DNA from: Bradyrhizobium sp. CCBAU 051011
GTDB taxonomy: Bacteria > Pseudomonadota > Alphaproteobacteria > Rhizobiales > Xanthobacteraceae
Direction: 5' to 3'
NCBI RefSeq assembly: GCF_009930815.1
Contig: NZ_CP022222.1
Coordinates: 7,978,501 to 8,042,500 of the forward strand
DNA: 64,000 bases
This document shows positions 1 through 9,422 of the stretch, piece by piece; position 1 is the first letter of the stretch, and every line of letters starts with the position of its first letter. A model generated the notes under the pieces. The model saw only the letters and a list, made by a program, of their open reading frames with translations, had not been told where the DNA came from and searched no databases. Both the position numbers and the translations under genes were made by a program.

Positions 1-967
1 GACCATCATAGGGGTTGCCGGGCAGCGCCTTCACATGGGTGACGAACTGGCCGCCTTTGGCGTGCGATAGCGTGGTGGCGACGGAGACCTTGACCCCGAA
101 CTCGTAAGGCCGGTGAGCCTTGCCCTTGCCGATGCACTCCACCTCCGGCGCGTGCAGCGAGTAGACCTTGGGGCCCCGCTGGCGCTGCTTCTGGTCGAGC
201 ACGCATCGCGCCAGCGCCAGCATGCGGTCGAGCGCGACCCCATCGAACAAGCCGACGTTGCCGTCGAGCTTGCGGGCGATGTCGCGGATGACGCGGCCGA
301 GATAGGTTCGCAGCGTCCTCAAGGCCCGATTGGCGCGCTTGAACTGCTTGGCATGGGCATAGCGCTGGTGCTTGATCAGGGCAAACTTGCCGACTCGCCC
401 ATAGGACTGACGCAGCTTGATGCCGGCGCCCTTGGCTAGCCGAACCAGGATCTCGCGGGCCCGGTTCAAGAGCCGCGCATCGGTTGGGAACATCACGTTC
501 TTGGGCTGCACCGTGGTGTCGACGATGACCCGATTGAGGTCGGACGGCTTGATCGCCTCGGTCTTGGTGGCGACCGCAAGGCTCTCCTGCAGCAGGGCTT
601 GCAGCTTCTCCTCGCCCATACGCTGGCGCCAGCGCGTCAACGAGGAGCGGTCGAACACCAGGCGGTGCTGGAAGAACTCCTCGCCGCAGAAGAACTGGTA
701 ATAGGGATTCTCCACCCAGCGCTCGCATAGCACCTCGTCGGAGAGGTCGTAGGTGTGCTTGAGGATGGCCAGGCCCGCCATCAGCCGTGTCGGCAGCGGC
801 GGCCGGCCCGGCTTGTCCTCGTAGACCGCGCCGAACCGCTCTTCGAGGAACGACCAGTCGATCGTCCGCGCCAGCTTTACCAGGGCATGGTTCAAGTCGA
901 TGATCGCGTCCAGCCGCGAGCGCAGAAGATCGGCTTGGCCGCCGTCGCGTCGTTCCTTTGGCTTCAT
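1..967 (-). CDS. IS5-family transposase, 3' end cut by window edge
   Basis: Transposase of an IS5-type element. The frame runs open from ATG at 967 (MKPKERRDGGQADLL) to the first base of the window, so the C-terminus lies outside. Visible family features are the N-terminal segment with GRPPLPTRLMAGL and CERWVENPYYQFFCGEE, and the first catalytic Asp in VIVDTTVQPKNV, the usual DDE position in this family. No stop was found in the frame when translated. The element's outer ends cannot be fixed here; an imperfect hairpin lies just upstream of the gene. Family assignment is confident, the IS name is not. Confidence 0.85.
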   Translation of the reverse strand, partial: MKPKERRDGGQADLLRSRLDAIIDLNHALVKLARTIDWSFLEERFGAVYEDKPGRPPLPTRLMAGLAILKHTYDLSDEVLCERWVENPYYQFFCGEEFFQHRLVFDRSSLTRWRQRMGEEKLQALLQESLAVATKTEAIKPSDLNRVIVDTTVQPKNVMFPTDARLLNRAREILVRLAKGAGIKLRQSYGRVGKFALIKHQRYAHAKQFKRANRALRTLRTYLGRVIRDIARKLDGNVGLFDGVALDRMLALARCVLDQKQRQRGPKVYSLHAPEVECIGKGKAHRPYEFGVKVSVATTLSHAKGGQFVTHVKALPGNPYDG

Positions 968-1030
968 CGTTCCCTCCGGTCCACCGAAGGAATCATGACC
1001 CGCGATTCGACGGAATCCTCAAAAGCAAAA

Positions 1031-1069
1031 TTGCAAGCTTTTGGGCCCCCAAAGCCCGAAAGCTTGCAA
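1031..1069. repeat. 16-bp imperfect inverted repeat (hairpin)
   Basis: TTGCAAGCTTTTGGGC at 1031-1046 pairs with GCCCGAAAGCTTGCAA at 1054-1069 with one mismatch and a 7-nt loop. It lies upstream of the leftward transposase gene and is probably part of that element's leader or terminal region. No T-run follows, so it is not a typical terminator. Confidence 0.6.
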
Positions 1070-1244
1070 TCTCAAAACGCCTCTCGCCAGAAAATTCGAC
1101 TCCCGCTCAATGGCTTGGAAGTTCTTCACGCACGACTTGCTGGTCGTAAACTTCTTGGGTCTGGCAATGGTTGCGCTGCTCGCCGTCTTCGGTTCGATCA
1201 TGGCAGGCTGTAGGCCCTCACCATAAGCGACTCCGCCCGACGGA

Positions 1245-1640
1245 TCAGCGCGTCCAGTCCTGCAAACTCTCGCGCAGCGCTGCGGCGCTCGCCGGGGTCT
1301 TCGATTTCAACCACGTCTTCGAGGATCCGCTCTGATAAGGCGCGTCGATCTGCTTCGAGACGATGCCTTCCAAGCCCATGCGGCAAGCGAGCTGGAATAC
1401 ACCTTCACCATTTTCGGTAAGATGGTCGTTGAACTGAATACCCAACTCCGCAGTGTCCAGCAGCCTGGTGAGCTTCTGCTTGCGGTAGATCAGCGGCGTT
1501 TCACGAAGGTCAGTGCCCTGATGCATCAGGTCGAATGCAATCAGGACGGCCTCACTGCGGCGTCGGCTCCGAGGCGCATTGAAGTCTGACAGGCCGTCGT
1601 CTCGTGGGTCAAACAGCAGCAGCTTCCAGGAACTCATCAC
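1245..1640 (-). pseudogene. Remnant of ATP-dependent DNA ligase (LigD-type ligase domain)
   Basis: The minus-strand frame contains IAFDLMHQGTDLRETPL, then CRMGLEGIVSKQIDAPY and KTWLKSK. These match the order and spacing of ligase motifs IIIa, IV (EGIVSK) and V (WLK-K) in ATP-dependent ligases of the Ku/LigD kind. The catalytic lysine motif (K-DG) and the OB-fold domain are absent, so only the middle of the nucleotidyltransferase domain remains. The first residues of the open frame (from 1667) are not ligase-like. It is read as a non-functional relic of a longer gene. Confidence 0.7.
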
Positions 1641-1729
1641 CGCCATGATGCCAACACCACTCTGCAACGGTAGCTCAAGGCATGGGTGCCTTTTCTGCGC
1701 CGCCCCCGATTCAAAGTCAAAAAACCCCG

Positions 1730-1790
1730 ATCGGATGCGCGTAAAGGCGGGCTTTGGCTTTCCAATTGACCTCCGCCCGAGGATTGACCA
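1730..1790 (+). pseudogene. Short relic matching the 3' end of the Lrp/AsnC-type gene at 14 kb
   Basis: The bases CGCGTAAAGGCGGGCTTT are shared with the last codons of the Lrp-type gene near 14370. Both stretches then encode a similar tail (VKAGFGFPIDL here, VKAGFAVPVETP there) and reach ATTGAC. Only about 50 bp is recognisable. It implies a second, almost entirely deleted copy of that regulator or a shared 3' fragment. Confidence 0.45.
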
Positions 1791-4028
1791 TCAGTGCGAA
1801 GCGCTCGGGCCGGCGCTACAATTGAGAGGCGTCGTCCTCCTCGTCAGGGAAGTTCTCGCGTCCAGGGAGGCGAATTCATACTTTGTAATCGATTGTAACC
1901 CGGGGGCTGCTGGATCTACGATAAGCGGTCTTTCGCCAGGCTGATGAGCATGACCCGTCACAACGTCCCATTCGTGGTCTCGCTAGTCTGGCTGCCGCCC
2001 TTAGCGGCGGACTGATCTTCCCGCTTTTGCGAGTGCCGGACCAGCCAGTCCCTTCCGGCGACGCTGTAACGGGACATCAATTTGCGACCGATGTAACGCA
2101 AACTGCCATGTCGTACGACGCTTTCGAGGGATAGCTGCGATCAGTTGGTCATTTTTGCGCGAAAGATGCGAAACATGAGCGAGATTCTCCGCCAAGCGAC
2201 GCAAGACAATCGTTATGCGATCATTCATTCGTGGAGCTCTGGTTCAGAGGCGCATGGGGCGTTTCCTCCCTGATTTGGCCGTGTGTGAAGTTCGCGCGGG
2301 CTTTTTTTCTGCATTCAGCAAAAGCGCGGCGTTCATACATGTAAAGTGTAAGAGAGCTAGCAAGGGGCGGCCAGCGAATTGATCGTTCGCCGTCGGTTGA
2401 ACCGCAAAGCGGTCAGGCAGAGTACTTCGTGCTGAGCCGCTACGGTGGCCGCGCAGCGTGCTCCTCCGCGTTTGGGCGCGCAGCCACCTTCCCCGCTGGC
2501 GCCAAAGCACTCGAAGTGGCCACACTCGAATTGTCGATCTTCCGGCCCGAGAACAAATGAAACGGGCGAAGTCGTCAGCGTTCGGTATGCGTCGGGGAAT
2601 TCCTCTCGTGCCCTCTCCAGCGGCATAGGTTGTCGATAAGCTCGATTGAAAAGCGCGCCCAGTTCACGGCTTCCTCCGCCGACATAACGCTGGGGCTGGA
2701 AATGCGCCCTGCGGTCGCTACCTAGCCTGTCCCACTCCTATCCGTTTCGCCAATTTAGATAGGTTTGACCGTGTGATTGTATTTGCCGACACCCAAAACA
2801 GTCGGGCTGGTGAAACAGGGTTACGCTTGGCACTGCATAGTAACGAGATATCGATCTTGATTAATGCAATGCGTCCGGTGCCGGCGAATAAATTCTGCGA
2901 TCCCGCGCTTTTTTCGACTGATTTCACCACACCGCATTGTCTACTTTTGCTCGCGGCAACCCAGCCGCCGGTTTTCGATTGCAGTGACGCCAAGTGATCC
3001 GGAAGTTCGCCGAGTGCCCGAACGATCTGAGCGCGCTGTGGGTTCGCGCGGACGGCATTGTCCGTATTCTTAATCTGCGCTAGGGGAAACGAACCAAAGG
3101 ATGAACTGCTGACATATGATGACTCAGGACATGCCCAGTCTAGCAAGAGCGGCCGACAGTGGCTCTGCTGAGAGTCAGGAGGTGGTCCGGCGATTCATGT
3201 GGGAAATAAGATCGATCAATTTATGTCTCAAGTGCGGTGTCCGCCAGGCCGCCTCAGCCCGCCAAGGCGAGCGTTACGCGGGGCCATCGCTCGAAGAATT
3301 CCAGCAGCGGTTGGCTTTTCTGTTGCCTAACGAGACGGCGCCCTCGGCGCTAAAGCAACGAACGTCTCGATGCCATAGAACTCGGCGATAATGCTTGAGC
3401 GCCTCGTCCATAATGGGAGAAGGACCAGGGGCGGCAAGTTCGCGCACGCACGCCCATCGGCAGAATTGAGAGCAAGGGCTGAGATCGGTGAAGCAGCGTC
3501 GGCCAGCATGATCAAATTGACCTGTAGTGCGACCATCGTGGTGAAGCGCACGCCACCATCAACTGGTCGTTGGGCCGATGCCCTTCGTCCTCTAAGCTGG
3601 ACGACACCTGCCCGTCAGTTCGTCGTCAGCTTGCCTGAGTATCATTCGCAAAGGGCCTAAGCAGCCCGAACTCGCTGCGACGAAATGTACGCCGAAGAGA
3701 CACGCGAATCGCCATGTATGATCGAACCGGGGGCCCATGCACATACGCTAGCGAAGGTGACGAACCGAGTTAATCGGTGGACAGCGACAGCTGTGCCCGC
3801 CGTTATCAACCGTATTCTATGGGGGTAGCTCCAGACTGATCGAGTAAAAAGCGAATAACTAGCGATTTCATAGTGCACTCTTCCATCCATACCACGATGA
3901 TCGGAAGAAATGTGGAGAGTGAGCTTTTCTATGGCTCCGTAATGAAACAGGACGGCCGAGATCGACATCTTGCAAACTCAGTCGGCAACAAATGGCTCGT
4001 CCGTTGAAGCTTGTTGGCCCCGGCTGTA
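1791..4028. other. Gene-poor, degenerate stretch
   Basis: Only short open frames on both strands occur here, for example 2357-2626 minus, 2718-3146 minus and 3116-3391 plus. None has a recognisable domain, a convincing ribosome binding site or a neighbour in an operon. I see no RNA gene. It is best read as decayed sequence between mobile elements. Confidence 0.5.
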
Positions 4029-4114
4029 TTGGCAGTGTATCGCTCCGGCGGAGGCCGCCTTGTGCGGTTTGGCGGTTCGTCTGAGGATTTGACCTTAAGT
4101 CTAGCCTTAAGGTC

Positions 4115-4516
4115 ATGTGGCGAATGCAGGTGAAGGTCTTGGGCGCTGAACGTCGGCGCCGATGGAGTTACGACGAGAAGGTTCGTCTGATTGAAGAGAC
4201 GTTGCAGGCTGGCGAGACTGTGTGCGGCGTCGCGCGCCGACATGGAATGGCGCAGAGCCTGCTGTTCACCTGGCGTCGGCAAACGCGCCAGGGCCGCCTG
4301 GGCGGCGAGGCCGTGCCGGCTCTTGTTCCTGTCGAGATCGCCTCCACGCCGGCTCCCGCACCCACGTTCGGGCCGCAGCCGTCTTCGCCTCCTGCGCAGC
4401 GTCCAAGGAACGGAATGATCGAGATCGAGCTTGGCGGCGGCTGTCGCGTGCGCGTTGACCGGGAGGTTGACGCCGAAGCGCTGCAGCGAGTGCTTGAGCT
4501 TCTGAGGCGGCGATGA
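4115..4516 (+). CDS. tnpA: IS66 TnpA (accessory protein of element 1)
   Basis: 133-residue protein with an N-terminal helix-turn-helix of the IS66 Orf1 kind (RRRWSYDEKVRLIEETLQAG, then VARRHGMAQSLLFTWRRQ, about residues 13-55), a proline-rich linker and a short basic C-terminus (GMIEIELGGGCRVRVD). It is needed with TnpB for IS66 transposition in the elements studied. Its stop overlaps the tnpB start (ATGA), so the two are translationally coupled. Confidence 0.9.
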   Translation: MWRMQVKVLGAERRRRWSYDEKVRLIEETLQAGETVCGVARRHGMAQSLLFTWRRQTRQGRLGGEAVPALVPVEIASTPAPAPTFGPQPSSPPAQRPRNGMIEIELGGGCRVRVDREVDAEALQRVLELLRRR

Positions 4517-4860
4517 TCCCGATTCCGAGCGGCGTCAGGGTCTGGATCGCCACCGGTCACACGGACATGCGCCGCGGCATGCAAAGCCTGGCTCTTACGG
4601 TTCAGGAGAGCTTGAAGCGCGATCCTCATGCCGGCGATCTTTATATTTTCCGGGGCCGTCGCGGCGATCTGGTCAAGATTCTTTGGCATGATGGGTTGGG
4701 CATGTCGCTCTACGCCAAACGTCTGGACCGTGGAAAGTTCATCTGGCCCTCGGCGGTGGCCGGCGCGGTGTCGATCTCAGCGGCACAGATGGCTTATATG
4801 CTCGAAGGCATTGACTGGAGAAATCCTCAACTGAGCTGGCGGCCTGCGAGCGCGGGCTGA
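4513..4860 (+). CDS. tnpB: IS66 TnpB (element 1)
   Basis: 115-residue IS66 Orf2-family protein. It shows the usual pattern VWIATGHTDMRRGMQSL at the N-terminus and LVKILWHDGLGMSLYAKRLDRGKF in the centre. It overlaps tnpA by 4 bp and precedes tnpC. Length and motif order are normal for the family. Confidence 0.9.
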   Translation: MIPIPSGVRVWIATGHTDMRRGMQSLALTVQESLKRDPHAGDLYIFRGRRGDLVKILWHDGLGMSLYAKRLDRGKFIWPSAVAGAVSISAAQMAYMLEGIDWRNPQLSWRPASAG

Positions 4861-4929
4861 ACGAAGAAGTTGCGGCTGCCGGCATTTTGGGGAGTCACAA
4901 CGCATTCAATCTGTGATTCACTGCTTCGC

Positions 4930-6474
4930 ATGGATGCTGATGGCGGAGCGATTCCGGATGACATTGCTGCCTTGAAAGAGGCGCTGGCGATCGAGCGCGC
5001 GAAGGCGTTAGAGGTTGCAGCGGAACTCGCGGTCGCCCGCGCGAAAGCCTCGGAAGACAGCGCGCTGATCGCCCAGCAGAAGCTACGGATCGCCAAGCTC
5101 GAGCGTCAGATCTACGGACAACGGTCGGAGCGATCATCGCGGCTGATCGATCAGTTGGCACTGACGTTCGAAGAGCTGGAAGCCGACGCCACGGAAGACG
5201 AATTGGCAGCCGAACGGGCTGCGGCCAGGACGACGACTGTGCGCGGATTTACGCGCAAGCGCGCCGAGCGCCAGACATTCCCTGAGCATCTTCCACGCGA
5301 GCGGGTGGTGATCGATCCGCCGACGGCTTGCGCGTGCTGCGGCAGCAATCGCCTGCGCAAACTCGGGGAAGACGTGACCCGGACGCTGGAATCGGTGCCG
5401 CGTCAGTGGAAAGTAATCGAGACGGTGCGGGAGAAGTTCAGCTGCCGCGACTGCGAGAAGATCAGCCAGGCGCCGGCGCCGTTCCATGCCGTCGCACGGG
5501 GATGGGCCGGCCCCAGCCTGTTGGCTATGATCATGTTTGAGAAGTTCGGCCAGCATCAGCCGCTGAACCGTCAGGCCGAGCGCTACGCTCTCGAAGGTGT
5601 GCCGATCGCGTTGTCGACCATGGCCGACGCCGTGGGATCGGTCTGTACGTCGCTTGATCCCCTGCTTCGCTTGGTTGAAGCCCATGTCATGGCGGCTGAG
5701 CGTCTTCATGCCGATGATACGACCGTGCCGGTGCTAGCCAAGGGGAAGACCGACACGGGACGGTGTTGGATCTACGTCCGGGACGACCGGCCATTTGGTG
5801 GTGCCGGACCGCCAGCGGCGATGTTCCACTACTCGCGCGACCGCAAGGGCGAGCATCCCCAGGCGCATCTGGCCCGCTATGCCGGCATCCTCCAGGCCGA
5901 CGCCTACGACGGGTATAACCAGCTCTATCTGGCTGGGCGCCATCCTGGACTGATCCGGGAAGCTGCGTGTTGGTCGCACGCGCGGCGCCCGTTCTTTGCC
6001 ATGGCCGATATCGAGGAGAATGCGCGGCGCAAGGCCGCCGGCAAAAAGGAAATTGCGCTCTCTCCGATCGCGATCGAGGTGGTGCGCCGGATCGATGCGC
6101 TGTTTGAGATCGAGCGGTCCATCAACGGCAAGAGTGCCGAGGGGCGCCTGGAGGTTCGTCAGGCTCTGAGCCGCCCCCTGGTGGAGGATCTTCAGGTCTA
6201 TATGCGAGAGCAACTCGCCAAGCTCTCCCGCGGGCACGACCTGGCCAAGGCGTTCAACTACATCCTGAAGCGATGGGCGGCCTTCACGCTATTCCTGGAG
6301 GATGGGCGCGTGTGCCTCTCTAACAACGCCGCCGAACGGGGGCTGAGAGGCATCGCTCTTGGGCGAAAGTCATGGCTCTTCTGCGGATCCGATCGCGGCG
6401 GACGACGCGCCGCGGCCATGTACGGCCTGATCGTCACGGCCAAGATGAACGGTGTCGATCCCCTGGTTGGCTGA
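4930..6474 (+). CDS. tnpC: IS66 transposase TnpC (element 1), C-terminus altered by frameshift
   Basis: DDE transposase of IS66. ATG 4930 (MDADGGAIPDD) is preferred over an upstream in-frame start because family members begin near this point. Features are an N-terminal coiled coil, the C-x2-C zinc-binding part (CACCGSNRL), the catalytic region (HADDTTVPVL and DAYDGYNQL) and the C-terminal LSNNAAERGLRGIALGRKSW. The frame stops at GVDPLVG, but the following bases in another frame encode LADVLARIAAHPAHRLDELLPWNW, the normal IS66 ending up to about 6576. A small deletion near 6467 therefore truncates the native tail by about 35 residues. Activity is uncertain. Confidence 0.88.
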   Translation: MDADGGAIPDDIAALKEALAIERAKALEVAAELAVARAKASEDSALIAQQKLRIAKLERQIYGQRSERSSRLIDQLALTFEELEADATEDELAAERAAARTTTVRGFTRKRAERQTFPEHLPRERVVIDPPTACACCGSNRLRKLGEDVTRTLESVPRQWKVIETVREKFSCRDCEKISQAPAPFHAVARGWAGPSLLAMIMFEKFGQHQPLNRQAERYALEGVPIALSTMADAVGSVCTSLDPLLRLVEAHVMAAERLHADDTTVPVLAKGKTDTGRCWIYVRDDRPFGGAGPPAAMFHYSRDRKGEHPQAHLARYAGILQADAYDGYNQLYLAGRHPGLIREAACWSHARRPFFAMADIEENARRKAAGKKEIALSPIAIEVVRRIDALFEIERSINGKSAEGRLEVRQALSRPLVEDLQVYMREQLAKLSRGHDLAKAFNYILKRWAAFTLFLEDGRVCLSNNAAERGLRGIALGRKSWLFCGSDRGGRRAAAMYGLIVTAKMNGVDPLVG

Positions 6475-6573
6475 CGTCCTCGCCCGTATCGCCGCCCATC
6501 CGGCTCATCGGCTGGACGAACTGCTGCCCTGGAATTGGGCCCTGTCAGCGTCAGCAATCTCAGCCCGAGCGGC

Positions 6574-6819
6574 ATGACCATGCACGTCAACAAGGTCTAT
6601 CGCGTCACCACGATCAATCGCGTCGCCCAGGACCTCGGCGAAGACGAGGACTGGCTGTCGGACGTCGCCAGCGAAATGGACGCCGAGGACGGCCGCCTCT
6701 GGGTCTACGGTGTCGGAGAAGACGGCGTCATGGCCTTCACCGACTTTGGGATCGAGACCTTGATGGAGCTCATCAGGATCCACAAAGAGAACCCTCATCT
6801 GCTCAGGCGCCAGGATTAG
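6574..6819 (+). CDS. Small acidic accessory protein inside IS66 element 1
   Basis: 81-residue protein (MTMHVNKVYRV start) whose ATG overlaps the stop of the ancestral tnpC reading frame (ATGA at 6573-6576), so it was probably translationally coupled to tnpC. It is acidic (DLGEDEDWLSDVASEMDAEDG) and lies inside the terminal repeats, so it moves with the element. No function is recognised. Small non-transposase genes behind tnpC are known in rhizobial IS66 elements. Confidence 0.65.
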   Translation: MTMHVNKVYRVTTINRVAQDLGEDEDWLSDVASEMDAEDGRLWVYGVGEDGVMAFTDFGIETLMELIRIHKENPHLLRRQD

Positions 6820-6997
6820 AAGACGTCTGCGGCCTACGCCGGACGGGTACTTGGCAGTGGCGACTTCAGGAGTGCTGCTACACGCAACCCAACGCGTCCC
6901 AGCCGCTTGAATGTAACCGGCATGAGGGCCTCACCTCGCAGTGACGAAGCTTGTCTGCGATACAGGCTGGCAAGAGCTGATCGGTGGAGGTGGCGCG

Positions 6998-7459
6998 ATG
7001 GCAAATGCCATGCTTGATGCCAGGCAGGAAGGTGACTCTTATCGCCGCGTTGAGGTGATCACTGGGGAGCGCCGGCGGCGACGGTGGACGAGCGAGGAGA
7101 AGGCCCGGATCGCGGCAGAGAGCTTTGAGGAGGGGGCGAACATCTCCGAGGTGGCGCGGCGCAATGGCGTTTCTCGCGGACTGCTCACGGTGTGGCGCCG
7201 CCAGGTAGCGGCGGCGCTGGCCGGCAAAGCCCAGAACTTCGTGCCTATCCAAATTGGCGCCGAGAGCGATGGCGGGAGGGTTGGCAAGTCCGAGTGTATT
7301 TCGCCGGTACAGACGAAGCCCGTGGAGATTGCCACGCCGCCGGCCAAGGTCTGTGGAGTGGTCGAGATCGAGGTGAACGGGGCGCGCATCCGGGTCGAGC
7401 CGGGGGTGGAACTGGCGACGCTTTCGGTGGTGCTATCGGCGCTTCGAGGGATCCGGTGA
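6998..7459 (+). CDS. tnpA: IS66 TnpA (element 2)
   Basis: 153-residue TnpA starting MANAMLDARQEG. The family-typical RRVEVITGERRRRRWTSEEK is followed by a helix-turn-helix ending GVSRGLLTVWRRQV. The C-terminus VVEIEVNGARIRVEPGVEL is the usual short strand region. An in-frame start at 6941 also exists; 6998 fits relatives better. Its TGA overlaps the GTG start of tnpB. Confidence 0.88.
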   Translation: MANAMLDARQEGDSYRRVEVITGERRRRRWTSEEKARIAAESFEEGANISEVARRNGVSRGLLTVWRRQVAAALAGKAQNFVPIQIGAESDGGRVGKSECISPVQTKPVEIATPPAKVCGVVEIEVNGARIRVEPGVELATLSVVLSALRGIR

Positions 7460-7809
7460 TTGCTCTACGGTCAGACCTCAAGGTGGTGCTGGCGGCCCAG
7501 CCGGTCGACTTTCGTAAGTCGGTGCATACGCTGTCGGCGCTGGTGAGCGAAGCACTGCGCGCGAACCCATATTGCGGCGACGTCTTCGTGTTCCGCAGCA
7601 AGCGCATGGACAGAGTGAAGCTTCTGGCGTGGGACGGCAGCGGCATGGTGTTGGTAACGAAGTGGTTGCACCAGGGGCGTTTCACCTGGCCGCCGATCCG
7701 CGACGGCGTTGTGCATCTCAGTGCGACGCAGCTTGCGATGCTACTCGACGGGCTCGAGTGGACGCGTGTGTCGCCCAAGCCTGTGAAGCAGCCGGCCATT
7801 GTCGGCTGA
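7456..7809 (+). CDS. tnpB: IS66 TnpB (element 2)
   Basis: 117-residue Orf2-family protein starting at GTG 7456 (VIALRSDLKVVLAAQPVDFR), overlapping tnpA by 4 bp. The central block VKLLAWDGSGMVLVTKWLHQGRF is typical. The GTG start is chosen because the preceding frame is tnpA and the coupling mirrors the other IS66 copies. Confidence 0.88.
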   Translation: MIALRSDLKVVLAAQPVDFRKSVHTLSALVSEALRANPYCGDVFVFRSKRMDRVKLLAWDGSGMVLVTKWLHQGRFTWPPIRDGVVHLSATQLAMLLDGLEWTRVSPKPVKQPAIVG

Positions 7810-7859
7810 GAAGTGAGGATTTCACTGGAGCATGGGTCGCACGGATGTATCGTCTGGTC

Positions 7860-9422
7860 ATGGCGATTCGCCCCGACACTCTCCCGACCGATCCGGCAGC
7901 TCTGACCGAGATGGTGCTCGCGCTTGACGCTGAGAACGAGACGCTGCGCGTAGCAATGCAAACGTTCAAGGACATGATCTTCGGGAAGCGCTCGGAGCGG
8001 CTTGCCGCGCTCGTGGCCGAGCAGCTCGCGCTTGAGCTTGGCGATCTTGAGACCGACGTCACGCCGCCTGCAGCTGCCAACGACGATGCAGCTGCGGCAA
8101 AGCCGCCCGGCAAGCCACTGCGGAAGAAGGCGCGCCGCAACATCGGCGCGCTTCCAAAGCACCTGCCGCGCTGTGAGCATGTGCTGGAGCCGGAGGCGAC
8201 CGCATGCCCGTGTTGCCAGGGCCAGCTTCACAAGATCGGCGAGGACGTCAGCGAGGTGCTGGACATCATCCCGGCGATCCTGCGGGTGCTGCGGACGGTC
8301 CGTCCCAAGTACGGCTGCCGCCGCTGCACCGATGGTGTGATCCAGGCGAAGGTGCTGCCGCGCCTGATCGAGAGCGGCATGGCTTCGACCGCACTCGTGA
8401 GCCACGTGGTAGTCTCGAAGTTCGCCTGGTATCTGCCGCTGTACCGACAGGTGCAAATTCTGGCCGGCCAGGGTGTCCATCTCGACCGGGCGACGCTTGC
8501 CGGCTGGGTGAAGCGTGCGGCCTGGTGGCTCAGGAGCCTCTATGCGCTTCAGCTGCGCACGATCCAGACCGCGCCGCGCCTGTTCTGCGACGAGACGCCG
8601 ATGCCGGTGCTCGATCCCGGACGACATCGCCCGCGCATCTGCCAGTTCTGGGCGCATGCCATGGATGACCGGCCATGGGGCGGTCCCTCGCCGCCGGCGG
8701 TGGCCTACGTGTTCGCCGACGGCCGCGGCACGGCGGAGATCGCCAGACAGTTGATGGGCTTTTCCGGCATTCTGCAGGTCGACGGTTATGCCGCCTACAA
8801 AGCGCTCGCCCGCGATCATGGCGGCGCGATCCAACTCGCCTTTTGTCTCGCCCACGCCCGCCGCAAATTCGTCGAGGTGTATAAGACGACCCAGTCGCCG
8901 TTCGCGCGCGAAGTGATCGAGCGCCTGCAGGCGGTCTATGCCATCGAAGCAGAGATCCGTGGCAGCAGTGCCGAGCAGCGGCTGGCCACCCGCGGCACCA
9001 GGTCCGCTCCATTGATGGAGGCGCTCAGGACGCGCCTGACCGCAATGGTCGGCCAGCTCTTCTCCCAATCGAAGCTGGCGGAGGCCATCAACTACGCACT
9101 CAATCACTGGGACGGGTTGACGCTGTTTCTCCGCAACGGCCGTGTCGAAGTTGACAGCAACACAGTCGAGCGTTCCATGCGCCCGATTGCGATGGGAAGA
9201 CGCAACTCATTGTTCAGCGGCAGCGAAGGCGGCGCCGAGAGCTGGGCGATCCTGGCGTCGCTCGTGAACACGGCAAAACTCCATGAGCTCGATCCGCAGG
9301 CCTACCTGACCGATGTGCTGGAGCGCATCGTGTCTGGGCGAACCAAGAGCCATCAGCTGCACGAGCTGCTCGCCTGGAACTGGAAGGCGGCGCGCCGGCA
9401 CACACCGCAGGCAGCGGCATGA
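7860..9422 (+). CDS. tnpC: IS66 transposase TnpC (element 2)
   Basis: About 520-residue IS66 transposase. The start is ATG 7860 (MAIRPDTLP) or ATG 7845 just upstream; the longer open frame overlaps tnpB and is not native. It has the zinc-binding cysteines (CPCCQGQL), the HIGEDV-like segment (KIGEDVSEVLD), the catalytic region (FCDETPMPVLD, then LQVDGYAAYKAL), VEVDSNTVERSMRPIAMGRR and a complete C-terminus (LHELLAWNWKAARRH). It looks intact. The stop overlaps the ATG of the next gene. Confidence 0.9.
   Translation: MAIRPDTLPTDPAALTEMVLALDAENETLRVAMQTFKDMIFGKRSERLAALVAEQLALELGDLETDVTPPAAANDDAAAAKPPGKPLRKKARRNIGALPKHLPRCEHVLEPEATACPCCQGQLHKIGEDVSEVLDIIPAILRVLRTVRPKYGCRRCTDGVIQAKVLPRLIESGMASTALVSHVVVSKFAWYLPLYRQVQILAGQGVHLDRATLAGWVKRAAWWLRSLYALQLRTIQTAPRLFCDETPMPVLDPGRHRPRICQFWAHAMDDRPWGGPSPPAVAYVFADGRGTAEIARQLMGFSGILQVDGYAAYKALARDHGGAIQLAFCLAHARRKFVEVYKTTQSPFAREVIERLQAVYAIEAEIRGSSAEQRLATRGTRSAPLMEALRTRLTAMVGQLFSQSKLAEAINYALNHWDGLTLFLRNGRVEVDSNTVERSMRPIAMGRRNSLFSGSEGGAESWAILASLVNTAKLHELDPQAYLTDVLERIVSGRTKSHQLHELLAWNWKAARRHTPQAAA

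Larger units (their letters stand above)
4037..6850 (+). mobile_element. IS66-family element 1 with perfect 8-bp target duplication
   Basis: The left terminal repeat starts GTATCGCTCCGGCGGAGGCC at 4037. The right end, read inverted from 6850, starts GTACCCGTCCGGCGTAGGCC. The 8-bp sequence TTGGCAGT flanks both ends (4029-4036 and 6851-6858), as expected for IS66 transposition. Inside are tnpA, tnpB, tnpC and a small accessory gene. The perfect duplication suggests a recent insertion. Confidence 0.92.

Noticed and set aside
6..728. 240-codon minus-strand frame
   Set aside because: It is a shadow of the IS5-type transposase, which occupies another frame of the same strand; the product is arginine/proline-rich without family features.
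1031..1069. Hairpin as a rho-independent terminator
   Set aside because: There is no T-run after either arm, and it lies upstream rather than downstream of the neighbouring transposase gene.
2185..2230. Possible nod box (GACAATCGTTATGCGATC)
   Set aside because: It shares only a short AATCG-type core with nod boxes, lacks the repeated ATC-N9-GAT pattern, and no nod gene follows.
3620..3660. Possible tts box (TCGTCAGCTT near 3625)
   Set aside because: The first arm matches but the second half is wrong and the CCTA is misplaced by about 7 bp. No effector-like gene follows.
7245..9107. 620-codon minus-strand frame opposite tnpC of IS66 element 2
   Set aside because: It is a GC-rich antisense shadow of tnpB and tnpC with no domain of its own.
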